Assembly (NCBI RefSeq): GCF_010669125.1
Contig: NZ_CP048630.1
Location: forward strand, 4,522,001 to 4,586,000
Direction of reading: 5' to 3'
From: Ancylobacter pratisalsi
GTDB taxonomy: Bacteria; Pseudomonadota; Alphaproteobacteria; Rhizobiales; Xanthobacteraceae
DNA length: 64,000 nucleotides
The notes beneath the pieces were generated by a model. It saw nothing but the letters and a program-made list of their open reading frames with translations, did no database searches and was not told the origin of the DNA. Each line of letters begins with the position of its first letter. Positions within the stretch are counted from its first letter, which is position 1. Of this stretch, positions 8,265-16,016 are shown piece after piece. A program made the translations under genes and the position numbers.

Positions 8265-9208
8265 GGGGCAGCCCTCCCGGCGCGGCGCTTCAGCGCGGCC
8301 CAGTCCTTCTGCAGGCCGACCGAAGCCAGCACCGCGAGGCCGAGCAGCACCAGTTGCCAGGCCACCGGCAGGTTGATCAGGACCACGGCGTTGTTGAACA
8401 TGGCGACGGTGAGCACGCCGAACACGACCTGCAGCACATGTCCCCGCCCGCCCGACAGCGGCAAGCCGCCAATGGCGCAGGCCGCGATGGTCTCGAAGGC
8501 CAGATTCGGTGCGAGAGCTGGCTGCCCCGAAGCGACGCGGCTCGTCAGGATGATGGCCCCGACGGCGCAGAAGGTGCCGGCAACCAGGTAGCCGAGAAGC
8601 GTGACGCGGGCGACATCGATCCCCGCAAGCTGGGCGGCCAGCGGATTGGCACCCACATGGTACCAGAGCCGTCCGATCCGACCGTGGGCCAGCAGCAGAT
8701 GCAGCGCGACGCAGGCAAGCATTGCGGCGAGGATCGAGACGGGAATGCCGAGGGCTCGACCACGTGCCGGCCAGGAGAAGATGGCGGAAGGTGGGGCATC
8801 GAGCGGCAGGCCGCCGGCGAGCCAGGCGGCCGTGCCAGACGCCATCATCAATGTACCGAGGGTGACGATGACCGGCGGCAAGCCAATGCGCCCGACCAGC
8901 CAGCCATTCACCGCGCCGACGCCGATAGCGGCCGCACCTCCTGCCGCCAGGCCGCCGATCGGCCCCGCGGTAGGCAGCACCGTCACCGTCACCACGCTGG
9001 CCAGCGCCACGGAAGCACCGAACGAGAACTCGATGCCGCCGAGAATGATGACGATCGCCTGCCCACAGGCGACGATGCAGAGAATGGACGCCACGCGCAA
9101 CACGTTCTCGATATTGCCGATGGTGGCGAAGCGCGGCACGAACAGGCAGCACAGCAGGAACAGGCCGAGGCAGACCAGCGCCACCGCGGGCGGGCGTTTG
9201 CTCCTCAT
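8261..9208 (-). CDS. CUT2-type ABC importer permease 2
   Basis: This 315-residue RbsC-like permease starts at MRSKRPPAV (ATG 9208). Recognisable motifs are the first transmembrane helix (ALVCLGLFLLCCLF), GGIEFSFGASVALAS, LPPVIVTLGTLM and AACAIGGLPLSGGRG, the last being the coupling region facing the ATPase. Its start overlaps the ATPase stop by 4 bases. It is homologous to the next permease but clearly diverged, so the pair is not a recent duplication. Confidence 0.92.
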   Translation of the reverse strand: MRSKRPPAVALVCLGLFLLCCLFVPRFATIGNIENVLRVASILCIVACGQAIVIILGGIEFSFGASVALASVVTVTVLPTAGPIGGLAAGGAAAIGVGAVNGWLVGRIGLPPVIVTLGTLMMASGTAAWLAGGLPLDAPPSAIFSWPARGRALGIPVSILAAMLACVALHLLLAHGRIGRLWYHVGANPLAAQLAGIDVARVTLLGYLVAGTFCAVGAIILTSRVASGQPALAPNLAFETIAACAIGGLPLSGGRGHVLQVVFGVLTVAMFNNAVVLINLPVAWQLVLLGLAVLASVGLQKDWAALKRRAGRAAP

Positions 9209-10710
9209 GCCGCGATGCTCCCCGACAGCGCCGACAGCAACGCCGCGCGCGGGGCGTCCTGCGGTAGCTCGGCGGCAAGCCTGTGGTCGCGCACCACGAG
9301 GTAACGATGGGCAAGCACCATGAGCTCGTCGAGATCGCTGGTCGCGACCAGGACCGCGATACCTGCTGCGGCGGCTTCCCGGATGGCATCGTGGATGACG
9401 CTGCGCGCCGCGACATCCACCCCGCGTGTCGGCTCCAGCAGGACCATCGCCTTCAGTCCCGGCAGGGCGAGGCATCGTGCGATGAGCAGCTTCTGCTGGT
9501 TGCCGCCGCTGAAGGCCCGCGCCTCCGCCTCGGGACGCGAAGGGTGCAGCTTCAGCCGGCGGAGCAGCGGATCGATCCGCTGCATCTCCTCGGACGCGCT
9601 CAGCCAGCCGAGACGCGCGAGCCTGCCGAGCGCCGAAATAGAGACGTTGCGCCGCGCCGAGAGGGGGCCGAACAAACCCTCGATATGACGATCGGGGGGA
9701 ACATAGGCGATGCCGAAGCCGGCCGCGCGCCTGCGGTCTCCGGGGGTGAAACCTTGCCCCGCCACCGAAAGCTCTCCCGCGCCGGCTTGTGCCCCGGCCA
9801 GCCACGCGGCGAGGGCAAGCGCACCGGAGCCGATCAGGCCGGCCATCCCGACAATCTCGCCGGCATGAACGGTCACGTTGGTGCCACCGCCTGCGTCGAG
9901 ATGAGCGGCAAAGCCACGCCCGACCAACACCGGCTCGGCACGCGCGCTGAGGCGCTCCGGCCCGGCCTCGACGCCCGCTCCGAGCATGGCGTGGGTCAGT
10001 TCCTCTCGGCTGTAGCGACCGATCGGCGCAGCGTCGATCACCGTGCGGCCGTCGCGCAACACGGTGACATCGTCGGCGAGCGCCTCGATCTCGTCGAAGC
10101 GGTGGGAGATGAACAGCGCCGCCGCGCCGTTCGCACAGAGCCGGCGCACAACGGCGAACAGCCGTTCGGCCTCGCCGGCGTTGAGCGCGGCGGTTGGCTC
10201 GTCGAGCACCAGCACGCGGCAGTCGAGGCTTAGCGCGCGGGCCACCTCGACCAATTGGCGCTCGCCAAGCGACAATGTGCCAAGCGGCGCCGCAAGATCG
10301 ACATCGAGACCGACCTCGGCCAGCCAGCCACGGGCGCGGGAGGGATCGACAAGACGCCGCCCCGCCCATAGCCCGCTGCCGCCGGCAAGAGCGAAGGCCG
10401 AGAGGTTCTCATGCACGCTCAGTTCCGGAAACAGGCTGAGATGCTGGTGGATCGGCACGATGCCGGCGCGGATCGCCTGCGTCACCGAGCCGAAGGCGGC
10501 GGGTGCGCCATCCAGATCGAGACGGCCGGCATCGGGCGTCACCGCGCCGACAAGGATCTTGACCAGTGTCGACTTGCCCGCGCCGTTCTCGCCGAGCAGC
10601 GCATGCACGCGCCCCCGCCGCAGGGCGAGGCGCGCGTCACGCAGCGCGCAGGTCGCCCCATAGCTCTTGGCAATGCCGGTGGCGACAAGCGCCTCATCGG
10701 ATACGGACAT
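9205..10710 (-). CDS. CUT2-type ABC importer ATPase (two nucleotide-binding domains)
   Basis: Starting at MSVSDEAL (ATG 10710), the 501-residue protein is an RbsA/MglA-like fusion of two NBDs. NBD1 has Walker A GENGAGKS (residues 40-47), signature LSLGERQLVEVARAL and Walker B LVLDEPTAAL. NBD2 has the usual degenerate Walker A of this family (AGLIGSGALAL), signature FSGGNQQKLLIARCL and MVLLEPTRGVDV, where the customary Asp before Glu is Leu. The weak second site is common in this family. It is the promoter-proximal gene of the nine-gene leftward operon and is divergent from the LysR gene, which probably controls it. Confidence 0.93.
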   Translation of the reverse strand: MSVSDEALVATGIAKSYGATCALRDARLALRRGRVHALLGENGAGKSTLVKILVGAVTPDAGRLDLDGAPAAFGSVTQAIRAGIVPIHQHLSLFPELSVHENLSAFALAGGSGLWAGRRLVDPSRARGWLAEVGLDVDLAAPLGTLSLGERQLVEVARALSLDCRVLVLDEPTAALNAGEAERLFAVVRRLCANGAAALFISHRFDEIEALADDVTVLRDGRTVIDAAPIGRYSREELTHAMLGAGVEAGPERLSARAEPVLVGRGFAAHLDAGGGTNVTVHAGEIVGMAGLIGSGALALAAWLAGAQAGAGELSVAGQGFTPGDRRRAAGFGIAYVPPDRHIEGLFGPLSARRNVSISALGRLARLGWLSASEEMQRIDPLLRRLKLHPSRPEAEARAFSGGNQQKLLIARCLALPGLKAMVLLEPTRGVDVAARSVIHDAIREAAAAGIAVLVATSDLDELMVLAHRYLVVRDHRLAAELPQDAPRAALLSALSGSIAA

Positions 10711-10870
10711 AGAGCATCCTCGCCCGGACGCGAGGCCGGGATGAATGGGAGAGCAGCGGAGACCGGGTGGTAAATCGGATGCCGCCACGATGCCGGGTCG
10801 CGGGGCCTGTCACAAACGATTTGTTCGGCACTCATGCATGATCTAGGTTCATGCATGTTGGAGGAAGTGG
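10711..10870. promoter_or_regulatory. Divergent promoter region with two palindromic operators
   Basis: The 160 bases between the leftward importer operon and the rightward lysR-type gene hold two perfect inverted repeats. One is ACAAA-CGA-TTTGT at 10812-10824. The other is CATGCATGA-tctaggt-TCATGCATG, with 9-base arms at 10833-10841 and 10849-10857. The second ends 13 bases before the regulator's ATG, next to a GGAGGAAG ribosome binding site (10860-10867). LysR proteins typically bind such dyads between divergent genes, so these are candidate recognition and activation sites. No confident -35/-10 pair was identified. Confidence 0.65.
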
Positions 10871-11845
10871 ATGAGAAAGAGGCGACTGCCGCCTTTGAAT
10901 GCGCTGAGAGGGTTCGAAGCCGCCGCTCGCCATCTTTCCTTTACCCGCGCCGCGGACGAGCTGAGCCTGACCCAGGGCGCCGTCAGCCGTCAGGTAAAGG
11001 AACTTGAGATCGAGCTCGGCCAGGACCTATTCGTGCGCCATACGCGGCGCATAGAGCTCACCGCCGAAGGCGAACAGTTCTATCGCGTTGTCGAAGGGGT
11101 CTTTGATGAGTTGGAGCGGGCCGCACTGCGCCTGACACGACGGCGCAGCGATCCTGCGATCACCATCAGCGTGCTTCCAACCATCGCCACGGTCTGGCTG
11201 ATGCCTCGGCTTCATCTTCTGGTCGCCCGCCATCCGGAGATCGAGGCGCAGATCGTCTCCTCGATCGAGGCGGCGGACCTGCTTGCCCACGATGCCGACA
11301 TCGCCATACGCGTCGGTCGCTTGCCCGGCCGGCGCTACGAGCGCAATCAACCACGCATCGAGCTGCCAATGGTTACTCGCTGGGACGGCGTGCACGCGGA
11401 CGAGTTGTTTCCCGATCGGCTTGTGCCGGTCTGCGCACCGGCGCTGCTGACGAGCGATGTGCGGGAGGCAGCCGACCTCCTCGCCTATCCCCTTATCCAT
11501 ACCACCACGCGGCGTTACGCTTGGCCTGACTGGCTGCGCGCCAATGGCGTGCGCTACGAGGCCGAAAGCGATCCGCACCTGCAGTTCGGGCACTTCTTCA
11601 TGGCGCTCGACGCGGCCCGAGAGGGACGTGGCATTGCGTTGGTTCCGGATATCCTGCTGGCGCAGGACGATGTCGCCCGCAGCCTCTGCATTCCCTTTTC
11701 GAGCGAGATTGCGAGCGCCGGAGAATATTACCTTCTCGTCCATGAATCTCGGATGGAGGATAGCCGGGTGCAGATCTTCCGATCATGGATTCTCGACGAA
11801 GCGGTGAGTCTGCGCACACGCAGCTTCACACCAATGGCTGAATGA
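10871..11845 (+). CDS. LysR-family transcriptional regulator (GcvA-like)
   Basis: This 324-residue LysR protein has an N-terminal winged HTH (LPPLNALRGFEAAARHLSFTRAA, about residues 6-65) with the AVSRQVKELE recognition region, then a linker helix and the periplasmic-binding-protein-like effector domain (TISVLPTIATVWLMPRL from about residue 97). The wording of the HTH matches the GcvA/AmpR subgroup, which often regulates divergent amino-acid or amide catabolism. The start ATG is backed by GGAGGAAG a few bases upstream. It is transcribed away from the importer operon across a short region with two palindromes, making local control the simplest reading. The effector is unknown. Confidence 0.93.
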   Translation: MRKRRLPPLNALRGFEAAARHLSFTRAADELSLTQGAVSRQVKELEIELGQDLFVRHTRRIELTAEGEQFYRVVEGVFDELERAALRLTRRRSDPAITISVLPTIATVWLMPRLHLLVARHPEIEAQIVSSIEAADLLAHDADIAIRVGRLPGRRYERNQPRIELPMVTRWDGVHADELFPDRLVPVCAPALLTSDVREAADLLAYPLIHTTTRRYAWPDWLRANGVRYEAESDPHLQFGHFFMALDAAREGRGIALVPDILLAQDDVARSLCIPFSSEIASAGEYYLLVHESRMEDSRVQIFRSWILDEAVSLRTRSFTPMAE

Positions 11846-12059
11846 CTCTTCGCTCCTCCCTATGCAGCCGCTTCGTATCCTCCAGTGCTTGTCAGATTGT
11901 CGCGCGGGAACAACAATCGTGTATTTCCCAGCGCCAAGTCAGCGCCCTGATCAGCCGCCGTGCGGTGGCTGTAGGCGATGTAACAGCCTACGCAGGCGGG
12001 ACAAAACGTGAGGGGACTACTGCTTGATTCATGTCCGAATTACCCATCGCCTCGGCTGG

Positions 12060-12186
12060 GCCCATTATTGATTCGGCCTAAACCCACGCGACCTCAACAA
12101 GATAGGTGTTCGCAGTTCCGCCTTGGCCAGCGCACCACCCCTTTTGCAAGCTAGACGACTCTACGGCATCCCGGCGATTGACGCTG
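12060..12186 (-). repeat. Dispersed repeat, copy B
   Basis: The best match is to 1290-1408: GCCCATTATT (12060-12069), GATAGGTGTTCGCAGTT (12101-12117), CCTTGG, GCGCACCA, then CTACGGCATC...GACGCTG (12161-12186). On the minus strand it reads GQGGTANTYLVEVAWV-stop, matching the frame of copy A at the 3' end, but an indel shifts the frames further upstream, as expected of a decayed gene remnant. Confidence 0.6.
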
Positions 12187-12385
12187 GGCACATAACACTC
12201 TGCCTTTGTTGTGTGCGGCCAGCTATTGAGCGACTGCGTGACGCTGATCAAAGGTCCATTGCGGCCGACGTCCCCACATGCGCCTTGTTGCCGCTCGACA
12301 TGAGCGTCCCCCCATCTCGTACATGCGATCTGAGCACGAGCAGCGCTCGGATCGCATACAGCCGATTGACTCGTTCAAAAAATCA

Positions 12386-12428
12386 ACATACCGTCTGCCG
12401 GTCTTCGTTATTTCTATATTCGGTATGT
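12386..12428. promoter_or_regulatory. Inverted repeat over the promoter of the fusion regulator
   Basis: ACATACCG (12386-12393) and CGGTATGT (12421-12428) are perfect 8-base inverted repeats whose centres are 35 bases apart. Between them, TATATT at 12415-12420 could be a -10 box. The right arm would then cover the transcription start, only 7 bases before the ATG, giving an almost leaderless mRNA. No Shine-Dalgarno sequence is seen upstream of the ATG. The layout suits autoregulation by the dimeric regulator; this is inference from position and symmetry alone. Confidence 0.5.
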
Positions 12429-12435
12429 AGATCAT

Positions 12436-14331
12436 ATGTCCCAACTGACCGCCGCGCGCTTCCCCTTCTCGATCGGCCATGTGGCCAAGGTCACGGGCGT
12501 GGCGGTGTCGACCCTTCGCTCGTGGGAAAGCCAGGGACTGCTCACCTCCAATAAGTCGGCCGGAGGTCATCGCTCGTATGGCGAGGCTGACATCGAGCGT
12601 ATTCGCCGTATCGACCGCATGCGGCGGGTGGATGGCCAAAGCCTTTCCGCTATCCGTCGGCTGCTCGACAGCGAAGAAGAGGCTGGGGTCGCGCCTGAGG
12701 GAGATGCAACGCCGGTCGTGGCGTTCAACCATATCGGTGCACGGGTGCGCAGCCTGCGGCAGGAAGCCGACATGTCGCTGCGAGAACTCTCCGACCGCAC
12801 GTTGATCGCGTCCTCGCATCTGAGCATGTTTGAGCGCGGCGTCGCATTTCTCTCGCCGGCGCGGCTCAATGCCATTGCCGAAGTGTTCGGCCGCTCGCTG
12901 GCGGAACTGCTCGGGGGCACCAGCGGACGCGATTTTCCGGTGGTTCGGCGTGGGCAGGGACGCATCGTCGGCTCCTTTGGGCCGGGCGTCACCATTGAGC
13001 AACTGACCGTCTCGCAGCGACTGATGGATGCCGAAGTGTGGACCATCGATCCCGACCGAGAGAGTGATGGATTTTACGCCCATGAGGGCGAGGAACTCAT
13101 CTATGTGCTCGAGGGATCGCTGGAGATCACTCTCGCCGATCGCGATGCCGAGGTGCTGAATCCCGGCGATGGCGCCTATTTCAACAGCCGCATCGCGCAT
13201 CGCTGGCGCAACACCGGCGGGGTTCCCGCCAAATTGCTGTGGATCAACACCGACAGCGACCGCCTTTCCTCCATGAGTTTCGAGAAAGCCGACCGCCGCC
13301 TCGGTCTCGGTGCCGGCATTGGCGAGGGCATCGGAGGGGGAGCGCTCAGCCTCGAATTACCACAAGGAGCGCGCACCTTCCGCGTCATCGAGACCCACAC
13401 GGAAGGCCATCCGACCCATATTCTGATCGAGCCGCTGGACGGGCTCGACGCCGACACCGTCGCGGGGAAAATGCGCCAGTTTGCCGAGCGCTATGACAGC
13501 CTTCGCCCGCTGCTGCTGCACGAGCCGCGTGGCCACTCCGGTGCTTTTGGCCTGGTGCCGGTCGCCTCCAGCGCCGCGGACTTCGGTGCATTCTTCATTT
13601 CCTCCTATGGCTATCCGGGCCTGTGTGGTCACGCCATCATGGGCTACACGGCGGCGCTGCGCGCGCTGGGGCGGCTCGCGAACCGTCCCCGCTTCACCGT
13701 CGAACTGCCCAATGGCATTGTCAGCGTTCAGGTGGGCGGTGAAAGCGGGCCCGATGTCATCGCTCTAGATATGCCCCCGGCCATGATCGCAGACATCCGC
13801 CACCATGTGGAAGTGGACGGGCGGGAGGTCGACGTCGCCATTGCCATGTGCGGTGACTGCTATGCACTGGTCGATGTCAGCGCCGCGGGTTTGGCACTGG
13901 ACATCGGATCGATAGATCGGCTGCTCGCCATTGGCGACGACCTGCGCCGAAGCCTCAACGAGACGCTGCCGCGCCGCAGAGGCGCGCAGCCCACCGTCGA
14001 TGCGGTGCTCTTTCACGCGGCGGGCGAGGACGGCACCGTGCGCCAGTTCCTCGCCATCGACCGGCAGAAATTCGACCGTTCTCCGGGCGTTGCCGGCTTG
14101 TCCTGTCTGCTTGCGCTTCGCGCCGCGACAGGGGCGGTTGCACCGGGTGCGCGCCTCGAGGCCGTCAGCCTTTTCGGCGGCCATCTTTCGGGCGAGCTCA
14201 TCACCACGACCCACGGCGCCGGCGGTGCCGTGGCTGCTACGACCCGCATCACAGGACGCGCGCATCTGAAAGCTGTGGCGACGCTCATTCAGGAAATGGA
14301 CGACCCTCTCGGCAGCGGCTTCCTGAGATAG
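12436..14331 (+). CDS. MerR-XRE-cupin-proline-racemase-like fusion regulator
   Basis: One uninterrupted frame of 631 residues carries four domains. A MerR-type HTH spans about 11-82 (FSIGHVAKVTGVAVSTLRSW, GGHRSYGEADI). An XRE-type HTH spans about 98-160 (IGARVRSLRQEADMSLRELS). A cupin spans about 195-272 (HEGEELIYVLEGSLEI, NPGDGAYF, AHRWRN). After a Gly-rich linker (290-303), a full-length proline-racemase-fold domain spans about 313-631. That domain keeps the first catalytic Cys (LCGHAIMG, Cys397), but the second motif, DRSPCGTG in active enzymes, is DRSPGVAG, with Gly551 in place of Cys. It is probably a ligand-sensing pseudoenzyme. It most resembles the second racemase of the operon (22084-23079), sharing HEPRGH, ADFGAFF and KFDRSP. 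HTH-cupin regulators are known; this four-part order is unfamiliar to me. It heads the downstream importer and catabolic genes, 73 bases from the first. Confidence 0.9.
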   Translation: MSQLTAARFPFSIGHVAKVTGVAVSTLRSWESQGLLTSNKSAGGHRSYGEADIERIRRIDRMRRVDGQSLSAIRRLLDSEEEAGVAPEGDATPVVAFNHIGARVRSLRQEADMSLRELSDRTLIASSHLSMFERGVAFLSPARLNAIAEVFGRSLAELLGGTSGRDFPVVRRGQGRIVGSFGPGVTIEQLTVSQRLMDAEVWTIDPDRESDGFYAHEGEELIYVLEGSLEITLADRDAEVLNPGDGAYFNSRIAHRWRNTGGVPAKLLWINTDSDRLSSMSFEKADRRLGLGAGIGEGIGGGALSLELPQGARTFRVIETHTEGHPTHILIEPLDGLDADTVAGKMRQFAERYDSLRPLLLHEPRGHSGAFGLVPVASSAADFGAFFISSYGYPGLCGHAIMGYTAALRALGRLANRPRFTVELPNGIVSVQVGGESGPDVIALDMPPAMIADIRHHVEVDGREVDVAIAMCGDCYALVDVSAAGLALDIGSIDRLLAIGDDLRRSLNETLPRRRGAQPTVDAVLFHAAGEDGTVRQFLAIDRQKFDRSPGVAGLSCLLALRAATGAVAPGARLEAVSLFGGHLSGELITTTHGAGGAVAATTRITGRAHLKAVATLIQEMDDPLGSGFLR

Positions 14332-14404
14332 GCCTACGCCTTACCGCATACGCCTTTCGACCAAACCGGCCCAAGACAAAGCCAGGGAAATCAGGGAACA
14401 GACG

Positions 14405-15289
14405 ATGATCACCGCTATTCAGCGGCCTCTTCCGGCCGCCCATACGCTTCCGAACCGGACACTGCGCCACGCCCTGCTGATGCTGCTTTCGGCATTCATC
14501 GTGGCGCTGTCGACCTTCCAGTCAGCGTTCGCTGCTGACCCGAACCTCGTGCTCGACCGCATCCGCAAGAGCGGCGAACTGCGCGTGCCGGTGATGATCG
14601 GCGAGGAGCCCGGCTATATCCGGGACCGCAATACCGGCGCATGGAGCGGCTTCTATGTGGACTGGGCGAACGACATCGCGACCCTGCTGGGCGTCAAGGT
14701 CGTGCCGGTGGAAACGACGTGGGGCAACCTCGCGGCCGACTTCCAGGCCAATAAAATCGACATTGCCTTCGGCCTGAACCCAAATCCGAAGCGCGGCCTC
14801 GTCGTGGACTACCTCAGCGTGCCGCTGTTCACCGATGCCTGGGCCATCGTCACCAAGCCGGGCTTCACCAAGAAGACCTGGGCCGAGCTGAACGACCCGT
14901 CGGTGCGCATCGTCGTGCAGAAGGGTGGCACCATGCAGGTCGTCGCTGAGGCGCTCACCCCCAAGGCCAACATCATCGTCGTGGAAGACCGTCCGCTCGG
15001 CCTCATGGAACTGCAGGCGAACCGTGCCGATGCGATGATCCTTGCCGTATTCGATGCGATCGACGTCTCCAAGGCGATCAATGGCCAGATCGTTCTGCCA
15101 AGCCCCATGCTGCTCAACCCGGCGACAATCGGCGTCCGCCGCGAAGAGGGCAATGAAGGCTACGAAAACTGGCTCACCAACTGGGTGAACCAGCAGCGTG
15201 CCCTTGGCCTCGCCCAAGGCAAGCTGCGCAAGGCCTTTGAAGCCCGCGGCATCGACCTTTCCGTGCTGCCGGCAGAGTTCAACTTCTGA
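14405..15289 (+). CDS. Polar amino-acid ABC importer, periplasmic binding protein
   Basis: The 294-residue protein has a long signal peptide (hydrophobic LLMLLSAFIVALSTF, cleavage near AFA-ADP, about residue 43) and an SBP_bac_3 fold: RKSGELRVPVMIGEEPGY, GFYVDWANDIATLLGVKVV, ANKIDIAFGLN and DPSVRIVVQKGGTMQ. Members bind amino acids and related zwitterions. Its position directly after the racemase-like regulator and before a permease/ATPase pair suggests a proline- or hydroxyproline-type ligand. A strong hairpin follows its stop codon. Confidence 0.92.
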   Translation: MITAIQRPLPAAHTLPNRTLRHALLMLLSAFIVALSTFQSAFAADPNLVLDRIRKSGELRVPVMIGEEPGYIRDRNTGAWSGFYVDWANDIATLLGVKVVPVETTWGNLAADFQANKIDIAFGLNPNPKRGLVVDYLSVPLFTDAWAIVTKPGFTKKTWAELNDPSVRIVVQKGGTMQVVAEALTPKANIIVVEDRPLGLMELQANRADAMILAVFDAIDVSKAINGQIVLPSPMLLNPATIGVRREEGNEGYENWLTNWVNQQRALGLAQGKLRKAFEARGIDLSVLPAEFNF

Positions 15290-15298
15290 TGTCGGCAC

Positions 15299-15325
15299 CC
15301 GGTGCCGGCTTCCCGCCGGCACCGG
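15299..15325 (+). promoter_or_regulatory. Intercistronic hairpin after the binding-protein gene
   Basis: CCGGTGCCGGC (15299-15309), loop TTCCC, then GCCGGCACCGG (15315-15325) form a perfect 11-base-pair stem 9 bases after the stop of the binding-protein gene. No T run follows, so it is not a classical terminator. Such hairpins commonly protect the 3' end of binding-protein mRNA and lower expression of the permease, giving binding protein in excess. Confidence 0.65.
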
Positions 15326-15355
15326 CTCAACTCCTCGTCCTAAGGTTGTCCAATC

Positions 15356-16003
15356 GTGTTCGACTGGTCGGTCATCACCCAAAACGTTCATCTGTTCGCC
15401 TGGGGACTCGTGGTCACCCTGGAGTACACGGTGCTCACCTGCGTGCTGGGGCTGATTGTCGGTCTCGTCATCGCATTGGCGCAGCTCTCGCCGCTGAAGG
15501 CAGTGCGTCTCCTCGGCATGATGTTCGTGGAGTTCTTTCGCAACGTGCCTTTGCTCGTGTGGCTGCTGTGGAGTTACTACGCGCTACCTATCTTTGCCGG
15601 CATCAACATTACCAAGCAGGCCGCCGGCATTCTCGCGCTCAGCCTTTATGGCGGTGCCTATTACGCCGAGATCCTGCGCGCCGGCATCCAGTCCCTCGAT
15701 CACGGGCAAGCGGATGCGGCCAAAGCGCTGGGCATGCGCTCTTGGCAGGCGATGCAGCGCATCATCCTGCCGCAAGCCTTCCGCCAGATGGTGCCGCCGC
15801 TGGCCGGCCAGACCATCATCCAAATGAAGAACACCACGCTGCTTTCGGTGCTGACGGTGCCGGACCTGCTCTACCAGGCGAGCTACGTGTCCTCGTTCAC
15901 CTACCGGCCGATGGAAGTCTACACGGTCGTAGGCCTTATCTTCCTCGCCATCCTGATCCCCTCCAACTATCTCGCGCGTCGGCTCGAGATGCGCCGCCAT
16001 TGA
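15356..16003 (+). CDS. Polar amino-acid ABC importer permease (HisM/GlnP-like)
   Basis: This 215-residue membrane protein starts with GTG at 15356, preceded by AAGG. It has the single-subunit size of polar amino-acid permeases, about five transmembrane segments, the N-terminal [18 protein letters not shown] segment, the [11 protein letters not shown] motif, and the EAA-type coupling loop [24 protein letters not shown]. Only one permease gene is present, so it probably acts as a homodimer. Confidence 0.93.
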   Translation: MFDWSVITQNVHLFAWGLVVTLEYTVLTCVLGLIVGLVIALAQLSPLKAVRLLGMMFVEFFRNVPLLVWLLWSYYALPIFAGINITKQAAGILALSLYGGAYYAEILRAGIQSLDHGQADAAKALGMRSWQAMQRIILPQAFRQMVPPLAGQTIIQMKNTTLLSVLTVPDLLYQASYVSSFTYRPMEVYTVVGLIFLAILIPSNYLARRLEMRRH

Positions 16004-16016
16004 GAGGACGCGAACC

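Larger units (their letters stand above)
11846..12435. other. Gene-free interval between the two catabolic modules
   Basis: These 590 bases contain no convincing coding region. They hold repeat copy B (12060-12186) and, at the right end, the promoter and inverted repeat of the fusion regulator (12386-12428). Composition becomes more AT-rich towards 12370-12430. Confidence 0.6.

Noticed and set aside
9209..10369. Long N-terminal extensions of the two CUT2 permease frames
   Set aside because: The upstream parts overlap the ATPase and the other permease genes and have no family similarity; the internal ATGs with 4-base overlaps are the natural starts.
12299..12345. Possible small RNA or tRNA-like segment upstream of the regulator
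   Set aside because: No cloverleaf or conserved TTCGA loop could be drawn.
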